Source: Bacillota bacterium (GTDB taxonomy: Bacteria > Bacillota > Clostridia > Acetivibrionales > DSM-1351). From it: a stretch of DNA of 11,138 bases. Below are positions 7,701 to 11,138 of this stretch, piece after piece. The position numbers were made by a program, and so were the translations under genes. The notes beneath the pieces were generated by a model, which saw only the letters and a list, made by a program, of their open reading frames with translations, made no database searches and was not told the DNA's origin. Numbering within the stretch: the first letter of the stretch is position 1; each line of letters starts with the position of its first letter. Location: positions 1 to 11,138 of the forward strand of contig JAEYWA010000096.1 in NCBI GenBank assembly GCA_023431385.1. The letters are read 5' to 3'.

Positions 7701-8714
7701 AAGGCTCGTATAGTTGATGATGAGGTAATTGATAAAACCAATTACGAGTCTCAAAACTACAGGCTTCGCTTTAAAAATTATAATATGAATAGTGAATATA
7801 ACAGGGGAGTAATGCCGGAACAGGAGTACAGCTTCTACAGCGGTGCGTCGGTTTATATCAAGGATGCCGATAAAACAGCTGTAACTACCATTATAGCAGC
7901 CCATGATACTTCCGAGAGTCTTGACTCGGACAAAGATGGTAAGGGTGGTATCGGTAACCCAATAAATAAAGGCAGTATACCTGCTCTTACGGTAGAAACT
8001 CTGGAAAGCGGAGCAAAGATTATTGTTGCCGGCACTGTCTTTATGTCCAACTTTGAAGTACAGGCAACAATAGATAACTCCTCGCAGCTTAACTTCAGCA
8101 ACTATAATATATGCGAGAATATTGTTCAGGCTATAGCCCCTCAGATAATAACTTCTATCAGACAGGTTCAGTCAGAGAATGATGGTGAAAAGTTTACCAT
8201 AGAGGGCATTGTTACATCAAATTCAAGCGGGTATGACAAAGAAACAGCTTTCTTCGATTGTATTTATATTCAGGATGATACTGCCGGAATAAATTTGTTC
8301 CCAGTATCGGGAGACTATAAAGTGGGGCAGAAGGTTCGAGTCAAAGGAATTGTAGGAGGCTATCAGGGAGAAAAACAGCTGACTGTTGAAAAAATAGATT
8401 TAATCGACAGTACTATTAACCCAATAACTCCAGTGAGTATAACTACATCCGATGCTAATGAAGACTCAAACAGGGGAAAACTGGTCAGAGTTAGCGGTAA
8501 CGTCAGGTCTGTGGGAATGTCAAACGGAATAATAGAATCCATAACTGTCAACGATGGTACCGGAGATGTCAGAGTATTCATTGACGGTTATATTAACCCA
8601 TCGGTAAAGCTCGATTTTGTTAAAGAAGGACAAAAAATTACTGCTATAGGTCTATGCTCCGTTGATACCCTTGGTAAAAGGATCAGAGTACGGGACAGAA
8701 GGGAGATAACATAA
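4788..8714 (+). CDS. secreted multidomain PHP-type metallo-phosphoesterase, N-terminal part ended by an in-frame TAA
   Basis: It has 1308 codons and starts at TTG 4788, 7 bases after AGGAGG. Residues 1-29 are a signal peptide (KTKKLR, hydrophobic core, probable cut after AVWA). Domains follow: a beta-sandwich of the kind attached to extracellular nucleases (about 35-212); two chitobiase-C-like modules (225-305, 310-397); a PHP domain of CehA/McbA type (405-640) with HSH (410-412), SDG (416-418), TDH (441-443), Glu565, His539 and DNH (602-604) as likely metal site residues; two Ig/CARDB-like modules (645-845); a DUF4350/class I amidotransferase-like domain (848-1115); and OB-like domains (1119-1308) similar to those before the phosphoesterase in YhcR-type nucleases. 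PHP enzymes hydrolyse phosphate esters; the substrate here is unknown. The domain order strongly predicts a following phosphoesterase, and that domain is found in the same frame beyond the stop. Without it the product would be secreted but not anchored. Confidence 0.85.
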   Translation: MKTKKLRGFLCVFLVLAIIFTMQPVAVWAETQVETVAQWDFTTDPNPDNLTEIPATGGTDRGAYLTTSLGKPIDGYTSGSKSIYVNGWDNGENTKYWEITLSAKGYENLKISFSSFSSGTGPRDFKLQYSTDNSNFYDVQNGAYKNGSNSGAPSKLNLILPAEINNIQNIKLRFLQTSNISVRAGTDKYSATEQISSTGTSRLFNILIQGNKTSGNEQPPEEETGLVTAYPENGAVIIGGSSVTLTTVTSGAAIQYTLNDGPQQLLSTTARAITINEFRPPDNTAVIKAREVIGNVYGTESTFIYKQAQVAKVSATPSGKVPAVTQIALSSETQGAEISYTLITKAGQADENPQSEKVYSGPITLDKEMLPVRLQAVAKLRGYLDSTIATFDYSLEEGSGNEQVYFGQIHSHTNQSDGSGSLTDAYEYAKNIAKLDFFAVTDHSNYFDSTSSPVEYSSSSSNSKWQQCVAAADAAASDSFVALYGYEMTWTGKVGHINTFNTNGFVSRNNPKYTSSFEGMKNYYKLLKEIPQSISQFNHPGKTFGDFNNFSDYDEAIDKQISLIEVGNGEGAIGSGGYFPSYDYYNKALDKGWHLAPTNNQDNHKGLWGTANTGRTAVVTDNFSRAGIYDALKNMHVYATEDSNLRIKYTANNRPMGTILPVDTEQLSISVDLSDLDTSDYIGTVSLVTNGGEESNVQTFESNNAVYSVKIDNPSKGYYYIKVVEADGDIAVTAPVWIGNVEKVGISSFTSNVSMPVAGETLELSTEIFNNEAAAVNIDSIIYKIGDSVIATGKTGQPLNSLETLKDTVSYTPNAAGTYIIQVEAAATLNGITKIYTEAINLDVRDASKLINLGVDASHLNEYVAGNYANSMTNFSKLAEDYDVRLVEIKEGITSEKLSNLSGLILTPPNRKTNIGALGEYSAEELEAIKAFAAEGKTLIVCGLADYGDGKNPEQYHTAYQQNKILEAIGAKARIVDDEVIDKTNYESQNYRLRFKNYNMNSEYNRGVMPEQEYSFYSGASVYIKDADKTAVTTIIAAHDTSESLDSDKDGKGGIGNPINKGSIPALTVETLESGAKIIVAGTVFMSNFEVQATIDNSSQLNFSNYNICENIVQAIAPQIITSIRQVQSENDGEKFTIEGIVTSNSSGYDKETAFFDCIYIQDDTAGINLFPVSGDYKVGQKVRVKGIVGGYQGEKQLTVEKIDLIDSTINPITPVSITTSDANEDSNRGKLVRVSGNVRSVGMSNGIIESITVNDGTGDVRVFIDGYINPSVKLDFVKEGQKITAIGLCSVDTLGKRIRVRDRREIT
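8712..8714 (+). other. in-frame ochre stop interrupting the surface phosphoesterase frame
   Basis: Codons read R-R-E-I-T-stop-A-A-V-T-T-V-I-N. Upstream 1308 codons and downstream 808 codons are open in the same frame. An AAGGGAG sequence at 8699-8705 could act as a Shine-Dalgarno, but no ATG, GTG or TTG in that frame follows at a useful distance. TAA is not a selenocysteine codon. A single C-to-T change of CAA (Gln) would be the simplest origin. Confidence 0.85.
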
Positions 8715-11138
8715 GCTGCTGTTACCACTGTTATTAACATTCTTCATACAAATGACAGTCACGGACGTGTTTATCCTGATCCTAACAACAAGGGTATGAT
8801 AGGTATTGATAAAATTGCAGCTATAAAAAAAGCTACACGGAATGCATTACTGGTTGATGCCGGAGACACTCTTCACGGTCTGCCCATTGCAAATACTACA
8901 CAGGGCTCAAACATTATTGAGCTCATGAATTTGGCCGGCTACGATGTAATGACTCCCGGCAATCATGATTTTAATTACGGAAGCGATAAGCTTAAGGAAT
9001 ATGCAGAAGCAGGAACTACCCGGTTCAATATTATATCCTCCAATATTGTAAATAAAGCGGATGGTTCACTTTGGCTGCCGTCAACGGCTATAAAGACCAT
9101 TAACGGCATAAAAATAGGCTTCTTTGGATTAACAACAACAGATACAACCATAATGACAAATCCATCTAATGTATCCAGTCTGGAATTTGAGGGTTATTTG
9201 TCATCTGCCCGGAAAGCCATAGATAATCTGAAGGCTGAAGATGTTGATGTTATTATTGGTTTGACACATATCTCACGACCATTTGTAAAGGAACTTGCAA
9301 AGCATCTTGCTGGGGATGTGGATGTAATTATTGACGGGCACGACCATTTGAGTACAAAGGATAGTGAGTCAGGTGTGTTGATAGCAGGTTCAGGTCAGTA
9401 TGAAGAAAATCTGGGAAGTATATCATTAATACTTAATCAGGATAAAGACATAATCCAGAAAGATGCGAAACTTATTCAGAAAGCAGATACCGAGAATATA
9501 ATACCGGATTCTGACGTTAAAGCCAGAGCTTCAACCATGATGGAACTGGTTAATACTTTGTTCAGTCAGAAAATCGGAACCTCTGAAGTGTTGCTCAGTA
9601 GTGAAAGAGGAAGTTTTTCCGGAGGACAAATCACAAATGGTGTTAGAAACTCCGAAATGCCTTTGGGTAATCTGGTTGCAGATGCCATAAGAAGTATCCT
9701 TGAAGTAGATTTGGCCATAACAAACGGGGGAGGCTTGAGAGCCGACATAAAAATCGGAGATATTACGGCTGGAACTTTAAATTCAGTGCTTCCCTTCGGC
9801 AACTATGGAGTCATAAAGGAGGTAACGGCTAAACAGTTAAAGGCCATTCTTGAACACGGTTTGTCGGATGCACCGGTTCCTATAGGGAAATTTCCGCAGA
9901 TATCAGGTATGAGGATTGAATTCAATCCTAACGCCCCGGCGGGTTCCAAAGTCACTAAAATTACCGTTGGAAATACTATTCTCAACTTAAACGATGCAAC
10001 AACAAAGTACAAGTTGGCAACCAATGATTTTATGGCAAACGGCGGAGATGGCTACGCTTCAATAAAAGAGCTTAAAACCCTTATTGAGGGAGATTCTCTG
10101 GATGTGGTTCTTGAGAAATATGTTAAGAGCCTTCCAGAGGTAAAAATAACAAAAGCTTATGAGAATATTCAGGGAAGAATACTGGCGGTGAAGCCAGTAG
10201 AAAATCTTACGGATAATCCGACGCAAAATCCGGTCACAGGAGGTTCATCACAAAGCAGCTGGACACCCGCTCCAACAGCACCTCGTATTGAAGCTAACGG
10301 CACCTCGGCTTTTATTAAGTTAAACCTGAATAAAACCACCGCTGAAGCACAGTTTAAGCTTACAGCTCTAAACGCCAAGGACCTTATTGAGCATGCTATA
10401 ACCTCTGGTGCCGGAAATGATGTGACTAATGACGTGACTATAGAGATAAAAGGACAACTGGAAGACGGCACAAGAAATGTATGTATTCAAATAGAAAACA
10501 GTATATTTAAAAGGCTATCAACAGAAACCAATGCAGGACTAAGGATTGATACAGGATTAGCGGTTATAGAATTAAGCAATCAGGCCATTGACAATATATA
10601 TACATCGAATAAGGGCAGGGATATCAGCTTCCGGGTGGAGCAAGCTGCAAGGGATTCCCTGACGGAAGAGATAAAAGATATAGTTGGGGACAGGCCGGTA
10701 TATGATATAACAATAATGGCCGGAAATAGCCGAATAACTGATTTTGGTGGTGAAGCTCTGAGGGTTTCCATTCCATATGCTTTAAAACAGGACGAAAACC
10801 CCAATGCTGTAGTAGTGTTCTATATAGATGAAAAAGGTAGGGCAGTACAGGTTACAGGCGTATACAACAAGGCCACAGGTAAAGTTGAACTTGTGACAAA
10901 TCACTTGTCCAGATATGCAATAGGTTATAAGTATATTCAATTCAGTGATATATGGTATAGTTCAGCCCAAAGTGATATTGAGTTTGTTTCAGCACGAGGA
11001 CTTATGACCGGAATTGGTAATGGAGAGTTTGGAACTGACAGGGCTATGACTCGAGGAATGCTTGTTACTGTGCTTGGAAAGCTGGCAGGAGCAGAACCTG
11101 TTGGTGCAGCTGACTTTAATGATGTGGCTCCTGACAAA
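8715..11138 (+). pseudogene. 5'-nucleotidase (calcineurin-type) with SLH anchor, in-frame C-terminal part lacking its own start; runs off the window
   Basis: This 808-codon stretch continues the preceding frame to the last base. Counting from 8715, a calcineurin-like metallophosphoesterase has ILHTNDSHG (Asp14, His16), DAGDT (Asp48, Asp51), GNHDF (83-87), THIS (His185) and DGHDH (His209, His211), a complete two-metal site. The 5'-nucleotidase C-terminal domain follows (about 285-470) with NGGGLR at 337-342 and NDFMANGGDGY at 437-447 for nucleotide binding. Next come a Ser/Thr/Pro linker, beta-rich modules (about 510-735) with a pattern often seen before SLH domains, and an SLH domain (about 740 on: FSDIW, TRGMLVTVLGKLAG) with a second starting at FNDV. 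The role would be dephosphorylation of nucleotides or cyclic nucleotides at the cell surface. The first in-frame ATG (8796) comes after Asp14/His16, has a ribosome site only one base away, and would give no signal peptide, so it cannot be an independent functional gene. Confidence 0.82.

Noticed and set aside
8712..8714. Recoding of the stop to selenocysteine or pyrrolysine
   Set aside because: The codon is TAA; those systems use TGA and TAG, and no metal-site residue is expected at this linker position.
8796..8798. ATG as start of an independent 5'-nucleotidase gene
   Set aside because: It lies after the Asp and His of the first metal motif, the only ribosome-site-like bases are one base away, and the product would lack a signal peptide despite its SLH anchor.
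9566..10471. Minus-strand open frames opposite the 5'-nucleotidase/SLH region
   Set aside because: They are antisense shadows of a clearly coding + frame, with no ribosome sites or recognisable motifs; the same holds for minus-strand frames across 3191-4480 and 5775-8581.

Overview
The window looks like chromosomal DNA of an AT-rich, nitrogen-fixing, Gram-positive anaerobe of the Clostridia, close to Ruminiclostridium/Clostridium. The main clues are a thioredoxin-like [2Fe-2S] ferredoxin very similar to the one from Clostridium pasteurianum, a homocitrate synthase split into omega and alpha genes, strong AGGAGG-type ribosome binding sites with some TTG starts, and a surface protein ending in an S-layer homology (SLH) domain. 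All genes found are on the + strand. I see no tRNA, rRNA, CRISPR array or insertion sequence.

Region 1 (1-2714) is the distal part of a nif cluster: the C-terminus of NifB (or of a NifN-B fusion), the [2Fe-2S] ferredoxin, nifV-omega and nifV-alpha. These serve FeMo-cofactor assembly: NifB supplies the Fe-S core and the two NifV polypeptides together should make homocitrate. Region 2 (2785-4523) is modB-modC, the membrane and ATPase subunits of a molybdate ABC importer. They overlap by one base and sit in line with the nif genes, so molybdenum supply is coupled to cofactor synthesis. No modA is present here.

Region 3 (4524-4787) is intergenic. It holds the most interesting regulatory signal: TT(A/T)ACA-like hexamers at 10-11 bp intervals ending 12 bp before a perfect TATAAT. 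This is the layout of a Firmicutes PhoP (phosphate starvation) box. An 11-bp inverted repeat then spans the -10 element and the Shine-Dalgarno of the next gene.

Region 4 (4788-11138, running off the window) is one very long reading frame for a secreted multidomain protein: signal peptide, beta-sandwich, two chitobiase-C-like domains, a PHP-type (CehA/McbA-like) metallo-phosphoesterase, Ig-like domains, a DUF4350/class I amidotransferase-like domain, OB-like domains, then a calcineurin-type 5'-nucleotidase and an SLH anchor. A single in-frame TAA at 8712-8714 separates the PHP half from the 5'-nucleotidase/SLH half. The frame is otherwise open for 808 codons to the window end, and the second half has no usable start. 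It is therefore either a recently broken gene, a sequencing error, or a read-through arrangement. A Pho-box-like promoter in front of a surface phosphoesterase suggests extracellular phosphate scavenging.
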